A stretch of DNA of 64,000 nucleotides from Planctomycetaceae bacterium (GTDB lineage Bacteria; Planctomycetota; Planctomycetia; Planctomycetales; Planctomycetaceae). The position numbers were made by a program, and so were the translations under genes. The notes beneath the pieces were generated by a model. It saw nothing but the letters and a program-made list of their open reading frames with translations, was not told the origin of the DNA and made no database searches. Position 1 is the stretch's first letter. Each line of letters begins with the position of its first letter. The DNA lies in the NCBI GenBank assembly GCA_021732415.1, contig JAKFVC010000091.1, positions 39,393 to 103,392 of the forward strand, given 5' to 3'. Of the stretch, positions 28,092-38,852 are shown one piece after another.

Positions 28092-29489
28092 TCAGGACAG
28101 TGGGAGCACTTCTCCGTCGCTGACGGGATGTGGGCGGTTGAGCATGTCGCGGAGTTCGGCTCGCGGGGAGATGCCGAGCGTTTGGAAGATCGTGGCATGA
28201 ATATCGGCTGGAGTGCAGGGCTGGTTATGGGGAAAGGCCCCCTGTTTGTCGCTGGTGCCGTAGACTTGCCCGCCTCGGATTCCGCCACCCGCCAGCGCGA
28301 CCGAATAGGCGTTCGGATAATGATCGCGGCCCGCTGCGGCATTGATGCGCGGTGTGCGGCCAAAGTCGGTTAACAAGACAACCAGGGTCTCGTCGAGCGT
28401 TCCGCGATCGGTTAGATCCTGCAATAACGCAGACAACGCGCGATCCAGGACAGGCAGCAAGCGATTCTTGAGGCGATTGAAGTTGTCGCCGTGCGTATCC
28501 CACATGTCTCCGCTGCCGCCATTCAGATCACCCGCCGCACAACAGACCTGAACCACCGGCACACCCGCTTCGGTGAGTCGCCGAGCCAGCAACATGCTTT
28601 TCCCACCCAAGTGGTTGCCATATAACTCCCGAACCTTGGAATCCTCCTTATCGAGGTCGTAGGCCCGTTTCACCGCCGAGCCGCAGAGAATCTCCGCGGC
28701 CAATCCGTGAAAGTGTTGGAAGTTCTCGTAGTCAGCCACCGACTTGCCCGGCGCGTCTAAGGACGCCAGCAGTTCACGTCTGGTCGTGAGGCGATTCAAA
28801 TCGACTTCGCCGAGGTTCAACACTTCCGCATCCAGCGTGCGGGATGAGCCCTCAAATGGTGTGCCTCCCGGAGGCCGCATCACGATCGGGTCAAACTTGC
28901 CACCCAGCCAGCCTCCGTATTCCCCAGCTTGCAAAGTTCCGTTGTCCACCATCGGATACGGCAAACGGACCGCAGTCGGGACACCCCGAGGAGGCGAACG
29001 AAACTTGGAAATCATCGCGGCGAGTGAAGGCCAATCACTTGGCATGGGAGGCAGGTTGACCTCGGGGCGCGATGGTTTGCGACCCGTAAAGTTCCAGTAC
29101 ATCCCTCTGCCATGTGCCCCGTCGTCGTGATGAATGGAGCGGATCACGGCTAATTTGTCGGTCTGGCGAGCGATTAGCGGGAGGTGTTCGCTGATTTCAA
29201 TCCCCGGCACCACGGTGGAAATCGGATTGAACTCGCCGCGAATCTCCACAGGTGCAAGTGGTTTCAGATCGAACGACTCGAGATGGCTCATGCCACCCCA
29301 GCAATAAATAATGATGCAGGCTTTGGCTTTGTGAGCGGCGCTGCCGCCAGGTTCTGCCGCACAACTCTGCAACTGCAAGATCTCGGGCAACGAGAGTCCA
29401 CACATTCCGGCTGTCGTCGCCAGCACGCTGCGACGCGACAGCGAGAACGGTGCTGCCGACCGATCTAGAAACGCACGCTTGGCAGACAT
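28092..29489 (-). CDS. Second DUF1501 Tat-exported protein
   Basis: The 465-residue product has a Tat-type N-terminus (LSRRSVLATTAGMCGLSLPE) and the family motifs IYCWGGMSHLESFDLKP, AVIRSIHHDDGAHGRGM, LTDFGRTPRINAAAGRDHYP and TPADIHATIFQTLGI. It is clearly divergent from the neighbouring copy, including a different loop after the first motif, so it belongs to another subfamily. It has no DUF1549 partner directly upstream on its strand. Its stop faces the stop of the first DUF1501 gene 77 bp away. Confidence 0.92.
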   Translation of the reverse strand: MSAKRAFLDRSAAPFSLSRRSVLATTAGMCGLSLPEILQLQSCAAEPGGSAAHKAKACIIIYCWGGMSHLESFDLKPLAPVEIRGEFNPISTVVPGIEISEHLPLIARQTDKLAVIRSIHHDDGAHGRGMYWNFTGRKPSRPEVNLPPMPSDWPSLAAMISKFRSPPRGVPTAVRLPYPMVDNGTLQAGEYGGWLGGKFDPIVMRPPGGTPFEGSSRTLDAEVLNLGEVDLNRLTTRRELLASLDAPGKSVADYENFQHFHGLAAEILCGSAVKRAYDLDKEDSKVRELYGNHLGGKSMLLARRLTEAGVPVVQVCCAAGDLNGGSGDMWDTHGDNFNRLKNRLLPVLDRALSALLQDLTDRGTLDETLVVLLTDFGRTPRINAAAGRDHYPNAYSVALAGGGIRGGQVYGTSDKQGAFPHNQPCTPADIHATIFQTLGISPRAELRDMLNRPHPVSDGEVLPLS

Positions 29490-29981
29490 GCTGAAGAACC
29501 TCGATACAAGGGATCGGACGGTTTCGGTGCTGGCACGATCGGTTCAGGTTGCTTCAATCTAAGTCGACCTGCGTGTCGTTACGGCCTCTGTCAATCTGAT
29601 CGAGCGGGGCGAGGTGCAAATAGGGCAGGTGGTCGGGCAAGGACTATCAGCAATACCAATATAACCCCCCTCTCGATCCATAAACAAGTCCTGATAAGAT
29701 CGGTCTTGATAGCAGAAGGCCAAATCCAGACGTTATTCATCTGGCGTCCGGATTTCTCAACTCGGGAGAGTCAGGTGCGTCGGTCAGGGGCTCAATTCTA
29801 CCGGTATGTTCACCCGGCATTTCCAGAAAAACAGGAAATCTTGAAGACATTCCTTGACGTCGGGCGATACCGTGTTTAGGATCGAATCGGAATTTGCAAT
29901 ATCGCCTCTGGTGATTATTGCAAAAACCAATACTGCAAATGATCGACAGCACTGGTGAGGTCCGGAAGGAGCTTGCCGCAG
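29490..29981. other. Divergent intergenic region upstream of the LysR regulator
   Basis: This 492-bp region separates the divergent DUF1501 and LysR genes. It contains the candidate operator at 29893..29939 and no recognised gene. A/T content rises around 29640-29720 (ATACCAATATAACC; GTCCTGATAAGATC), a plausible promoter zone. Confidence 0.4.
29893..29939. promoter_or_regulatory. Candidate LysR operator (inverted repeat plus third half-site)
   Basis: TTTGCAATA (29893-29901) is mirrored exactly by TATTGCAAA (29916-29924). A third half-site-like TACTGCAAA (29931-29939) follows at 15-bp spacing. The block lies 43 bp before the LysR start codon. LysR regulators commonly bind dyads overlapping their own promoter, so autoregulation is the simplest reading. 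No binding data can be read from sequence. Confidence 0.55.
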
Positions 29982-30986
29982 ATGAGCAACATGAATCTCG
30001 ACGACCTGGAAATTTTCTGCGATGTGGCCGTGCATGGCAGCTTTTCCAAGGCGGCTGCGATTCATGAATTGGCTCAGCCGACGATTACGCAAAAAATACA
30101 AGCGATCGAAAAGCATCTCGGAGTGGTGTTGCTGCAGCGGAAGCGTCCGTTGGTGCTGACGCCGGCCGGGCAGGTGTTTTTTGATGGCGTTCGCAAGTTG
30201 CTGGATGATTACCGAGCGGTGGAAGACTCGGTGCTGCAGTTCCGAGATCGAGTCGTCGGCCATGTCCAGGTGGCGGCGATTTACTCGATCGGGCTGCTGA
30301 AGATGGAAGAGTGTCTGAAGGAGTTCAACGAACGTTATCCGGATGCCCGGGCTGACATTCATTACCAGCACCCCCATCAGGTGGTGGAACAGGTGGTGAA
30401 TGGCGGGGCGCATCTGGGTTTGTTGTCGTTTCCGGATGAAAAGCGAGAACTGGCGGTGATTCCCTGGCAGGATCAGCCGTTGGTGCTGGTCGCCAATCCG
30501 CGGCATAAGTTGGCAGCGGAATCAACGATCTCGATTAAGAGGCTGGATGGTGAAGCGTTCGTGGCTTTCACGAACGAATTGACGATTCGCAAGCGGATCG
30601 ACAAATGGCTGCGTGAGCAGCATGTGGCGGTGAATGTGGTCCAGGAATTCGACAATATCGGACAGATCAAAGAGGGGATCGGCGATGGCACTGGTGTGGC
30701 CATTCTGCCGGCGCCCACGGTCCGCCGCGAAGTCGAAGCGGGGCTGTTACGTGCGATTCCCTTTTCAGACGTGCAATGGTCGCGTCCGCTGGGGATTATT
30801 CATCGCCGCCAGAAGTCATTGCCGACGGCCGTACAAAAATTCATTGAGTTGTTGACAGGAACAGGCTCGGCGGCCACGACGGCTGCCGCAGTGCTGATCG
30901 CGGACGGAGCCGTAGTTGCTGCACCTCAGGATGTCGTTCAAGACGCCAGTGGTTCCGGTCTGAAACGTATTGCAAAACAAGTGTGA
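29982..30986 (+). CDS. LysR-family transcriptional regulator upstream of gltBD
   Basis: The 334-residue protein has an N-terminal winged helix at about residues 4-63 (LEIFCDVAVHGSFSKAAAIH; AQPTITQKIQAIEKHLG) and a periplasmic-binding-protein-like effector domain (VQVAAIYSIGLLKMEECLKE; GDGTGVAILPAPTVRREVE). The C-terminal ~35 residues are an Ala/Val-rich extension. It is transcribed in the same direction as gltB, 244 bp ahead. In Bacillus the LysR protein GltC activates gltAB, so control of glutamate synthase is a reasonable inference. ATG at 29982 follows AAGGAGC; 29991 is an alternative. Confidence 0.9.
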   Translation: MSNMNLDDLEIFCDVAVHGSFSKAAAIHELAQPTITQKIQAIEKHLGVVLLQRKRPLVLTPAGQVFFDGVRKLLDDYRAVEDSVLQFRDRVVGHVQVAAIYSIGLLKMEECLKEFNERYPDARADIHYQHPHQVVEQVVNGGAHLGLLSFPDEKRELAVIPWQDQPLVLVANPRHKLAAESTISIKRLDGEAFVAFTNELTIRKRIDKWLREQHVAVNVVQEFDNIGQIKEGIGDGTGVAILPAPTVRREVEAGLLRAIPFSDVQWSRPLGIIHRRQKSLPTAVQKFIELLTGTGSAATTAAAVLIADGAVVAAPQDVVQDASGSGLKRIAKQV

Positions 30987-31230
30987 CACAGTCTCCGGCT
31001 TCGACGGACACGGTGTCACAGCGAGCCTTCGCCTGCTGCACTTGTTTTAGTCTTTGCTGGTGATTCCGAAGATTCAGTTTTTGATATCGCGGTCGCGGCT
31101 GTCCCGATGGAAGCCTTAATCGCGTGTCTCCCATGAACCTGGCTCTGGCAAAAACTCTCCATTTGGGATGAGTTGCGGCAGGCCGGGTTAAACGGTTGTT
31201 TGTTGAGTTTTGAGATAAGAGAGATTGTCC

Positions 31231-34200
31231 ATGCCCAGTTCAAGCCACTATCGCTCAGAGCCGCCCAAGGCCCAAGGCTTGTATCGTCCGGATTACGAAC
31301 ACGATGCCTGTGGTGTCGGCTTTATTTGCCACATCAAGGGTGTGAAATCGCACAAAGTCGTGACGGACGCCCTGCAAATTCTCATGAATTTGACACATCG
31401 CGGCGCCTGTGGCTGCGACCCGGAAACGGGTGACGGGGCCGGTATGGTGGTGCAGATGCCCGATAAGTTCCTCCGCAAGAAGTGCGGTGAACTGGGTATT
31501 CAACTTCCGCCGGTGGGTGACTATGCGTGCGGACTGGTCTTCCTGCCGACCGATCCCGCGGAACGTAAATTCTGCGAAGAGACGTTCGAAAAGATTGTCG
31601 CGGCTGAAGGTCAGAATTTTCTGGGCTGGCGCGATCTGAAGTGCGACAGCAGCGCCATTGGCGAGACGGCTCGCAAGGGCGAGCCGTACATTCGACAGAT
31701 CTTTATTGGCCGGTCGGCGCACACCACGGCGGAAAAGTTCGGTGTTGAGCTGTACGTGATCCGCAAGCTGGCGGAACGTACGATCGCGAATAGTGAATTG
31801 GCACAGAAGCGGTATTTCTATCTGCCCAGCCTGTCGCAGTTCACCTTGATCTACAAGGGATTGTTGCTGCCCAATCAGATCATCAAGTATTACACCGATC
31901 TGGACGACCCGGACTTCCAGAGCGCCATTGCGATGGTGCATCAGCGATTTAGTACCAATACGTTCCCTAGCTGGGAGCTGGCTCATCCGTTCCGGTATGT
32001 GGCTCACAACGGCGAAATCAACACGGTTCGCGGCAACCAGAACTGGATGCGGGCTCGCGAACGATTGTTTAAGTCACCCCTGTTCGGCGACAACATCGAG
32101 AAGATCATTCCAGTCATTCCCGAAGGAATGAGCGATTCGGCGTCGTTTGACTGTGCGTTGGAATTGCTGCACCACACGGGACGCTCATTGCCGCACGCGG
32201 TCTTGATGATGATCCCGGCCGCCTGGGATGGTCATGAAAGCATGGCCGACGATGAGAAGGCGTTCTACGAATACCATTCGTACCTGATGGAGCCGTGGGA
32301 CGGTCCGGCCTCGATTACGTTTACCGACGGTACCGTGATTGGTGCGGTATTGGATCGTAACGGTCTGCGTCCGTCGCGGTTTACTGTGACGAAAGACGAC
32401 TTCATTATTATGGGGTCCGAGACTGGCGTGCTGCCCATCGATCCGTCCAATGTCGTGCAGCGCGGCCGGTTGCAGCCGGGGCGTATGTTCCTGGTCGACA
32501 CGGCCCAGGGCCGGATCATTGAAGATGCCGAGATCAAGCGTCAATTCGCCGAGAGCCGTCCGTGGCGGCAATGGTTGAATGACCAGGTGGTGCGATTGGA
32601 TCAATTGCCGCATGCCGAACCCATCGCCACCGACCTCAGCACGCTGGTGACTCGGCAACAGGTCTTCGGCTATACGCTGGAAGATGTGCGTCTGCTGATT
32701 CCGCCGATGGCGACCACGGGTATTGAAGCCATCGGTTCGATGGGCAATGACACGCCGCTGGCCGTATTGTCGAACAAGCCGCAGTTGTTGTATTCCTACT
32801 TCAAGCAACTGTTTGCTCAGGTGACCAATCCGCCGCTGGACGGCATTCGCGAAGAGATCGTGACCTCGAGCACGCTGACACTGGGGGCCGAGCAGGACCT
32901 GTTCGAAGAGACTCCGGAGCATTGTCATCAACTGTTCCTGGAACAGCCGATTCTGACGAACGAAGATCTCGCCAAGATCCGTGCCTTGAACACGGGGCGC
33001 TTGAAATCACAGACGATTTCGACCGTGTTTGATGTGGCTGGAGGGAGCGAAGCTCTTAAGGCGGCTGTCGATCGCATTCGGGAAGAAGCTCATAACGCAG
33101 TCGCTGCCGGCATCCCGGTCATCATCCTGTCGGATCGGGCGGCAAACGAGAAGCAGGCGCCGATTCCTGCGTTGCTGGCCGTTTCTGCCGTGCATCATCA
33201 CTTGATTCGCGAGAGGACCCGCACGCAGTGTGGGATCATCCTGGAATCGGGTGAACCGCGCGAAGTCCACCACTTCTGCTGTCTGCATGGCTACGGTTGT
33301 GGTGCCGTCAATCCGTACCTGGCTCTCGAGACTCTGGAGGATCTGGCCCAGAAGGGTTGGTTGAAGGGAGCCAAGGGCAACGTGTCGTTCGAGACCGCCC
33401 AGAAAAACTATATTAAGAGCATCCAGAAGGGTGTGCTTAAAGTTCTGTCGAAGATGGGGATCTCGACGCTGCAAAGCTACCACGGGGCGCAGATCTTCGA
33501 AGCGATCGGCCTGGATAAGGCGTTTGTTGCCGACTACTTCACCTACACGCCGTCACGATTGGGTGGCATTGGCTTGGAAGTTGTTGCGGAAGAAGCCAAG
33601 CGTCGGCACTCACGTGGATATCCCCACGTGCATGTTCCGGAAGATCTGGATCTCGAAACGGGTGGGCTCTATCAATGGCGTCGCAGCGGTGAATTCCACG
33701 CCATCAATCCGGAAGTCGTGGCCAAGCTGCAGCACGCGGTGCGTTCCAACAGCCAGCGGACCTACGACCAGTTTGCGGCTCTGGCGAATAAGAACGAAGA
33801 GACCATTCAATCGTTGCGTGGGTTGCTGGACTTCAAGTGGGCGGATACTCCGATTCCGCTGGGTGAAGTCGAACCGGCCAGCGAAATCCTCAAGCGGTTT
33901 GCGACGGGTGCCATGTCGCTGGGATCGATTTCTCGCGAAGCACACGAGACCGTGGCGATTGCCATGAACCGTATGGGGGGCAAGAGCAATACCGGTGAAG
34001 GGGGCGAGGATGCGGTCCGTTACGTCTCCGACCCCAATGGTGATTCTCGTAACAGTGCGATCAAGCAGGTCGCCTCCGGCCGCTTCGGTGTGACCAGTGA
34101 GTACCTGGTCAATGCCCGTGAGTTGCAGATCAAGATGGCTCAGGGAGCGAAGCCGGGTGAAGGGGGCCAGTTGCCCGGTCACAAGGTCGACGAGTACATC

Positions 34201-35811
34201 GGTCGCATCCGCAATGCGACGCCGGGTGTCGGTTTGATTTCGCCGCCGCCGCACCATGATATTTACTCCATCGAAGACTTGGCTCAGTTGATCCACGATC
34301 TGAAGAATTCCAATCCCGAAGCCCGCGTCAGCGTGAAGCTGGTCTCGGAAGTCGGTGTGGGTACGGTCGCTTCCGGTGTGTCGAAGGCGCATGCGGATGT
34401 GGTGCTGGTTTCGGGCTACGAAGGGGGAACCGGGGCCAGTCCGCTGACCTCGATCAAGCATGCGGGGATTCCGTGGGAACTGGGTCTGGCTGAAACCCAT
34501 CAGACATTGGTGCTGCACAATTTGCGCAGCCGGATCGTCGTGCAGACTGACGGACAGATTAAGACGGGCCGCGATGTGGCGATTGCCGCCTTGTTGGGCG
34601 CAGAAGAGTTTGGTATCGCGACGGCGGCACTCGTGGCTGCCGGCTGCATCATGATGCGTGTCTGTCATCTCAATACGTGCCCGGTCGGTATTGCGACCCA
34701 GGATCCGCGGTTGCGAGAACGCTTCTCCGGCAAGCCCGAACATGTGGTGAATTACTTCACGTTCGTGGCCGAAGAACTGCGTCAGATCATGGCGAAGCTC
34801 GGTTGCCGGACCATCAACGAAATGGTCGGACGTGTCGACAAGCTGGATGCCCGCAAGGCGGTCAAACACTGGAAGGCCGATGGCCTGGATCTGACGGCAC
34901 TCCTTTACAAGCCTGAAGTCCCCGATACGGTCGGCGTCTATTGTCAGGAAGTTCAGGATCATGGCCTGAAGGATGCGCTTGACAACAAGTTGATTGAGAA
35001 ATGCCAGCAGGCTTTGGAAGACGGCACACCGATCGAGTTCGAGTCGGAAATCCGCAACGTCAACCGGACCGTCGGAACGATGTTGGGGTCTCGCCTCAGC
35101 AAGCTGCACGGTGGGGCTGGCCTGCCGCACGACACGATCAAGATTCACTTTAAGGGCTCCTGCGGAAACAGTTTTGCCGCCTTCCTGCCGAAGGGAATCA
35201 CGTTCGAGGTCGAAGGGGAAGCCAACGACTATTTCGGCAAGGGCTTGTCTGGCGGTCACATCAGCGTGCGTCCGTGGAAGAATGCTTCTTACAAGGCTGA
35301 AGAAAATATCATCATCGGCAACGTGGCCTGTTATGGGGCGACGGGCGGTGAGGTCTTCATTCGTGGTGTCGCGGGCGAACGTTTCTGTGTGCGGAATTCA
35401 GGCGTCGATGCGGTGGTCGAAGGTGTTGGTGATCACGGTTGTGAGTATATGACTCGCGGCAACGTGGTGATCATTGGTGCGACCGGCCGTAACTTTGCTG
35501 CCGGCATGAGTGGCGGTCTGGCTTACGTCCTGGACGAGAAGGGTGACTTCGCCGTTCGCTGCAATCCGGAAATGGTGGATCTCGACCCGCTGCTGGATTC
35601 CGATGTGGAGAAGGTCCAGACGCTGTTGAAGAAGCACATCGAGAAGACCGATAGCGAACGGGCGCAGTATGTCCTGGAGAACTGGGACCAACTGCAGGCC
35701 AAGTTCATCAAGGTCTATCCGAAGGATTTCAAACGCGTCCTGTCAGAGCGGATCGCCCGCGCGGAGAAAGAAGTCGGGGCGCTGGAAATGTCAGCGGCCG
35801 CGAAGTCGTAG
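31231..35811 (+). CDS. gltB: Glutamate synthase large subunit (alpha chain)
   Basis: The 1526-residue enzyme transfers the amide of glutamine to 2-oxoglutarate, giving two glutamates. The N-terminal Ntn glutaminase begins at Cys27 after a 26-residue propeptide ([17 protein letters not shown]). Central and FMN domains follow ([20 protein letters not shown]), and the 3Fe-4S cysteines are 1139, 1145 and 1150 ([15 protein letters not shown]). The C-terminal glycine-rich beta-helix domain is complete ([18 protein letters not shown]). Length is normal for the bacterial alpha chain. The start is ATG 31231. The small subunit gene follows 135 bp downstream. Confidence 0.97.
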   Translation: MPSSSHYRSEPPKAQGLYRPDYEHDACGVGFICHIKGVKSHKVVTDALQILMNLTHRGACGCDPETGDGAGMVVQMPDKFLRKKCGELGIQLPPVGDYACGLVFLPTDPAERKFCEETFEKIVAAEGQNFLGWRDLKCDSSAIGETARKGEPYIRQIFIGRSAHTTAEKFGVELYVIRKLAERTIANSELAQKRYFYLPSLSQFTLIYKGLLLPNQIIKYYTDLDDPDFQSAIAMVHQRFSTNTFPSWELAHPFRYVAHNGEINTVRGNQNWMRARERLFKSPLFGDNIEKIIPVIPEGMSDSASFDCALELLHHTGRSLPHAVLMMIPAAWDGHESMADDEKAFYEYHSYLMEPWDGPASITFTDGTVIGAVLDRNGLRPSRFTVTKDDFIIMGSETGVLPIDPSNVVQRGRLQPGRMFLVDTAQGRIIEDAEIKRQFAESRPWRQWLNDQVVRLDQLPHAEPIATDLSTLVTRQQVFGYTLEDVRLLIPPMATTGIEAIGSMGNDTPLAVLSNKPQLLYSYFKQLFAQVTNPPLDGIREEIVTSSTLTLGAEQDLFEETPEHCHQLFLEQPILTNEDLAKIRALNTGRLKSQTISTVFDVAGGSEALKAAVDRIREEAHNAVAAGIPVIILSDRAANEKQAPIPALLAVSAVHHHLIRERTRTQCGIILESGEPREVHHFCCLHGYGCGAVNPYLALETLEDLAQKGWLKGAKGNVSFETAQKNYIKSIQKGVLKVLSKMGISTLQSYHGAQIFEAIGLDKAFVADYFTYTPSRLGGIGLEVVAEEAKRRHSRGYPHVHVPEDLDLETGGLYQWRRSGEFHAINPEVVAKLQHAVRSNSQRTYDQFAALANKNEETIQSLRGLLDFKWADTPIPLGEVEPASEILKRFATGAMSLGSISREAHETVAIAMNRMGGKSNTGEGGEDAVRYVSDPNGDSRNSAIKQVASGRFGVTSEYLVNARELQIKMAQGAKPGEGGQLPGHKVDEYIGRIRNATPGVGLISPPPHHDIYSIEDLAQLIHDLKNSNPEARVSVKLVSEVGVGTVASGVSKAHADVVLVSGYEGGTGASPLTSIKHAGIPWELGLAETHQTLVLHNLRSRIVVQTDGQIKTGRDVAIAALLGAEEFGIATAALVAAGCIMMRVCHLNTCPVGIATQDPRLRERFSGKPEHVVNYFTFVAEELRQIMAKLGCRTINEMVGRVDKLDARKAVKHWKADGLDLTALLYKPEVPDTVGVYCQEVQDHGLKDALDNKLIEKCQQALEDGTPIEFESEIRNVNRTVGTMLGSRLSKLHGGAGLPHDTIKIHFKGSCGNSFAAFLPKGITFEVEGEANDYFGKGLSGGHISVRPWKNASYKAEENIIIGNVACYGATGGEVFIRGVAGERFCVRNSGVDAVVEGVGDHGCEYMTRGNVVIIGATGRNFAAGMSGGLAYVLDEKGDFAVRCNPEMVDLDPLLDSDVEKVQTLLKKHIEKTDSERAQYVLENWDQLQAKFIKVYPKDFKRVLSERIARAEKEVGALEMSAAAKS

Positions 35812-35823
35812 ACGCCCCCGTGG

Positions 35824-35872
35824 CGGACGCTGCTAGCGTCCGTGTTGACGCAGACGTTTTTTGTAGCGTCTG
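35824..35872. repeat. Two small hairpins between gltB and gltD
   Basis: CGGACGCTGCTAGCGTCCG (35824-35842) is followed by CAGACG...CGTCTG (35851-35872, with a T-run in the loop). They lie 12 bp after the gltB stop and 75 bp before gltD. They could attenuate or process the gltB-gltD transcript; no U-tract follows the second stem. Confidence 0.7.
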
Positions 35873-35946
35873 CCAGGGAGCAAAATGAATAGCCCGGAAT
35901 TCGGGCACGAATTGAGTCATCGTTATTTTTGCGCTAGGGTATCGTC

Positions 35947-37422
35947 ATGGGTAAGCCGGATGGCTTTTTGGAAATCAATCGCGAGACACCGTCGCGGCGG
36001 CCGGTTGAAGAACGTTTGCACGACTACAGAGAAGTCTACAAGCCGTTCCCGGAATTGAAGCTGATGGAGCAGGGGGCTCGCTGCATGGACTGCGGCGTGC
36101 CGTTCTGCCACACCGGCTGTCCGCTGGGCAACATCATTCCCGACTGGAATGACCTGGTCTATCGCGGTCGCTGGGAAGAAGCTATCCGCCGCTTGCACGC
36201 GACCAACAATTTCCCGGAATTCACCGGTCGTTTGTGTCCGGCGCCGTGCGAAGAGGCGTGCGTGCTGGGCATCAACGCACCTCCGGTCACGATCAAGAAC
36301 ATCGAGCAATCGATCATCGAAAAGGCATTTGCCGAAGGCTGGGTCGTACCGGAACCCCCGGATCGTCGCTCGGGCAAGAAGGTCGCGGTGATTGGTTCGG
36401 GGCCGGCAGGTCTGGCGGCTGCTCAGCAGTTGAACCGGGCGGGCCACTGGGTCACCGTGTTCGAACGAGCGGATCGCATCGGCGGGTTGCTGCGATATGG
36501 CATCCCCGAATTCAAGATGGAGAAGAAGATTCTCGACCGCCGCCTGCAGATCATGGAAGCGGAAGGGATTACCTTCAAGACGAACGCCAACGTCGGCGGG
36601 AACGTCGCGGTGGCCGATTTGCGGCGTGACTTCGATGCGATCGTGCTGGCAGGCGGATCGACGCTGCCGCGTGATCTGCCGATCCCCGGACGCGAGTTGC
36701 CGGGAATTCACTTTGCCATGGATTTCCTGCCGCTGCAGAACAAGCGGTGCGAAGGGGACAAGGTCCCTGATTCGCAATTCATCGATGCCAAGGGTTTGGA
36801 TGTCGTAATCATCGGTGGCGGTGATACCGGTGCCGACTGCCTGGGGACCGTGCATCGCCATGGCTGCAAGAACGTCGTCCAATTGGAGCTGTTGCCGAAG
36901 CCTCCCGACAAGCGTGACATCACCATGCCCTGGCCGTACTGGCCGACCGTCATGCGAACCAGCAGTGCCCACGAAGAAGGTGGAGCACGTGACTTCAGCG
37001 TCTTGACCAAGGAGTTTGTCGGCTCGAACGGTAAGCTCGAAAAGTTGCACTGCGTGCGACTCGAGTGGGTCAGCGAAAACGGCCGCTACACGATGAAGGA
37101 AGTGCCGGGGAGCGATTTCGATATTCCGGCCCAACTGGTTCTGTTGGCGATGGGTTTCGTGTCGCCGGAAACCAAGGGGATGGTCGAGCAACTCGGCTGC
37201 AAGCTCGATCCGCGGAGTAACGTCCAGGCTGATGACAACTACATGACCAGCGTGGATGGCGTGTTTGTCGCGGGCGATATGCGTCGCGGCCAGTCGCTGA
37301 TCGTCTGGGCCATCTGGGAAGGGCGTGAATGTGCTGTCGGTGTTGATCGGTACCTGATGGGGTATTCCGATCTGCCGAGCAACCCGCAGTTGCTGGGCCG
37401 CGATGTCCGGGCTGGGGTGTAG
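35947..37422 (+). CDS. gltD: Glutamate synthase small subunit (beta chain)
   Basis: The 491-residue NADPH-dependent oxidoreductase supplies electrons to GltB. The N-terminal 4Fe-4S cysteines include C46, C49, C54 and C58 ([18 protein letters not shown]), with a second Cys set near 98-106 ([12 protein letters not shown]). The FAD-binding motif is [15 protein letters not shown] and the NADPH-binding motif [14 protein letters not shown]. The length is normal. The gene follows gltB in the same direction, and the two probably form an operon. Confidence 0.97.
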   Translation: MGKPDGFLEINRETPSRRPVEERLHDYREVYKPFPELKLMEQGARCMDCGVPFCHTGCPLGNIIPDWNDLVYRGRWEEAIRRLHATNNFPEFTGRLCPAPCEEACVLGINAPPVTIKNIEQSIIEKAFAEGWVVPEPPDRRSGKKVAVIGSGPAGLAAAQQLNRAGHWVTVFERADRIGGLLRYGIPEFKMEKKILDRRLQIMEAEGITFKTNANVGGNVAVADLRRDFDAIVLAGGSTLPRDLPIPGRELPGIHFAMDFLPLQNKRCEGDKVPDSQFIDAKGLDVVIIGGGDTGADCLGTVHRHGCKNVVQLELLPKPPDKRDITMPWPYWPTVMRTSSAHEEGGARDFSVLTKEFVGSNGKLEKLHCVRLEWVSENGRYTMKEVPGSDFDIPAQLVLLAMGFVSPETKGMVEQLGCKLDPRSNVQADDNYMTSVDGVFVAGDMRRGQSLIVWAIWEGRECAVGVDRYLMGYSDLPSNPQLLGRDVRAGV

Positions 37423-37423
37423 A

Positions 37424-37450
37424 GATCATCATCACGAAGTGATGATGATC
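37424..37450. repeat. Perfect 12-bp hairpin after gltD
   Basis: GATCATCATCAC and GTGATGATGATC flank a GAA loop directly after the gltD stop. There is no U-run, so it is not a textbook intrinsic terminator, but it could stabilise the 3' end. It abuts the left 40-bp inverted repeat. Confidence 0.8.
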
Positions 37451-37607
37451 AAGGCGAGCGTCCGGTGTAAGCCGGATGGTTGTTAGACGGCAACAAACCA
37501 CAAGAAAAACTTAGACTTTTTAGCGTCAATGGACAGTCGCCCTCCCGGCGACGCCTTGGAAATGGTCGGCCCACAAGTCTAGCAATTCCTGTGGTTAATG
37601 TGTCCTG

Positions 37608-38081
37608 CTACTGGTTGTGCCACACTTCCGTGAGGGCATGCTCGATCAAAGGTTTCTCGAAAGAAGGATTTGGCTCCTGGAGGGTACTCAGTCTGTATGT
37701 CAGGAATTCTCTGACGGCCTGCTTCTGATCGCGACTGAGCAGGCTCATTCGTCTGTCATCTCCATTAAGATAAGTCAGATGGAACACGATCGAGTAAGTT
37801 AAGCTCCCGCCGGAGAGTTCGTCGATCAAAAATGCTGGAAGATGAAATCGCATCCCTTCGGCATCGAAGTAACTCAGACTGCTGCTGTAGTGGTTGAGCA
37901 CGTCCGATGGGATTGATTCCCAGCTTTCTCTTTCATCTTGCGCGCGATATTCAGCCAATGTTTTTGAGTCGGCATAGTCATCGAGACCATTACCCTCTCG
38001 GAGGCCGATTCCTTCACCAAGTACGACCCCGCGAAAAGCTTCGCGAATTCGCTTTTCGATGCGTGTTCTCTCTTCGTCCAT
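37608..38081 (-). CDS. DUF6714-like small protein within inverted repeats
   Basis: The 157-residue acidic protein begins MDEERTRIEKRIREAF and has the helical pattern of the DUF6714 family (MRFHLPAFLIDELSGGSL; LSRDQKQAVREFLTYRLS). The function is unknown. ATG at 38081 is preferred because the longer in-frame extension to 38264 runs through a terminator hairpin and a repeat arm. It lies between the two 40-bp inverted repeats, alone, and may have arrived with them. Confidence 0.75.
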   Translation of the reverse strand: MDEERTRIEKRIREAFRGVVLGEGIGLREGNGLDDYADSKTLAEYRAQDERESWESIPSDVLNHYSSSLSYFDAEGMRFHLPAFLIDELSGGSLTYSIVFHLTYLNGDDRRMSLLSRDQKQAVREFLTYRLSTLQEPNPSFEKPLIEHALTEVWHNQ

Positions 38082-38140
38082 CTGCGCCGTCCCGATGTGT
38101 GGTGTCCGGAATCTAACACTGCTCCATCGTACCAAAAACA

Positions 38141-38176
38141 AACAGCCCTCCAGTTCGCAAACTGGAGAGCTGTTTT
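38141..38176. terminator. Intrinsic terminator, usable in both directions
   Basis: The stem AACAGC-CTCCAGTT / AACTGGAG-GCTGTT has a CGCA loop and one mismatch. It is followed on the plus strand by TTTTT and on the minus strand by TTTGTTTTTGG (the A-run at 38134-38140). On the minus strand it would end transcription of the DUF309 gene before the DUF6714 gene. Confidence 0.8.
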
Positions 38177-38291
38177 TGCCGTTCGTCGCCCGCGACAGGT
38201 CAGAATGCCTATCGAATGTCGGCGAAAAAGGCGAGTCTTTTTTTTGCTTGTGACCGTCTAACAACCATCCGGCTTACGCCGGACGCTCGCC

Positions 38292-38852
38292 TTACGCAAA
38301 CGGCAGCGGATCGGGCTGCAGGACGAACGGGAAGACTCGACGAGCCTTTCCGCCGTTGTGGTCGACCTTGTAGACGAGCTGGGCGGCTCGGTCTGAGGCG
38401 TATTGCAGAATGGTGAATTCCAGTCCGCAGTAGCGAATCGAACCCGCTTCGGCCGCGACATCGGCGAAGACTTCGCCCGCCGATGCCGCGTGACGACGGA
38501 CGCCGTGCAGGCTGTTTTCGCGCACTTTCACGCCGGCGGCGGAGAGCTTCACGAGGCCCTTCAGGAAGCGGCCGACCGTGTTATCGGGGCCCGAGACGCG
38601 CCACAGGCGTTCCCATTCCTCATGAGCTTCCCAGTAGAAGCCGTAATTGAACAGGTCGATCGCCCAGAGATAGGTGCGGTTGTCGGCCCAGCGTTCGGCG
38701 AGCAACCCCATGGGTGGGGGCGGCTTACGTCCGTGGCTGTGGCCGCGGGGGTCGCGAATCGGGTGCGGCGTGTCGCTTCCCGGTACGTAGGTATATGCAG
38801 GCAACTCCGAAGAGGGCAATAAGCGAATTGCGGCAACTTCCACGTCTAACAT
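38292..38852 (-). CDS. DUF309-type protein
   Basis: The 186-residue protein contains the DUF309 core ([33 protein letters not shown]). The first ~75 residues are a less conserved region with a proline/histidine-rich stretch ([16 protein letters not shown]). The family is small and helical and of unknown function. The start at 38852 follows AAGGTGG; a longer frame extends to 38969 but is less likely. A terminator lies downstream. Confidence 0.8.
   Translation of the reverse strand: MLDVEVAAIRLLPSSELPAYTYVPGSDTPHPIRDPRGHSHGRKPPPPMGLLAERWADNRTYLWAIDLFNYGFYWEAHEEWERLWRVSGPDNTVGRFLKGLVKLSAAGVKVRENSLHGVRRHAASAGEVFADVAAEAGSIRYCGLEFTILQYASDRAAQLVYKVDHNGGKARRVFPFVLQPDPLPFA

Larger units (their letters stand above)
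37451..38293. repeat. Widely spaced 40-bp inverted repeats flanking a DUF6714 gene
   Basis: The arms at 37451-37490 and 38254-38293 match at 39 of 40 positions in inverted orientation (AAGGCGAGCGTCCGG...). They are separated by 763 bp that hold one gene and one terminator. The left arm begins 28 bp after the gltD stop. The right arm overlaps the first two bases of the stop codon complement of the DUF309 gene. The layout resembles a small cargo unit bounded by terminal repeats. Confidence 0.9.

Noticed and set aside
33610..35259. A 549-codon minus-strand open frame
   Set aside because: It lies entirely antisense to gltB, which is complete and conserved there.
37424..37450. An intrinsic terminator after gltD
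   Set aside because: The stem is perfect but no U-run follows; it is reported as a hairpin only.
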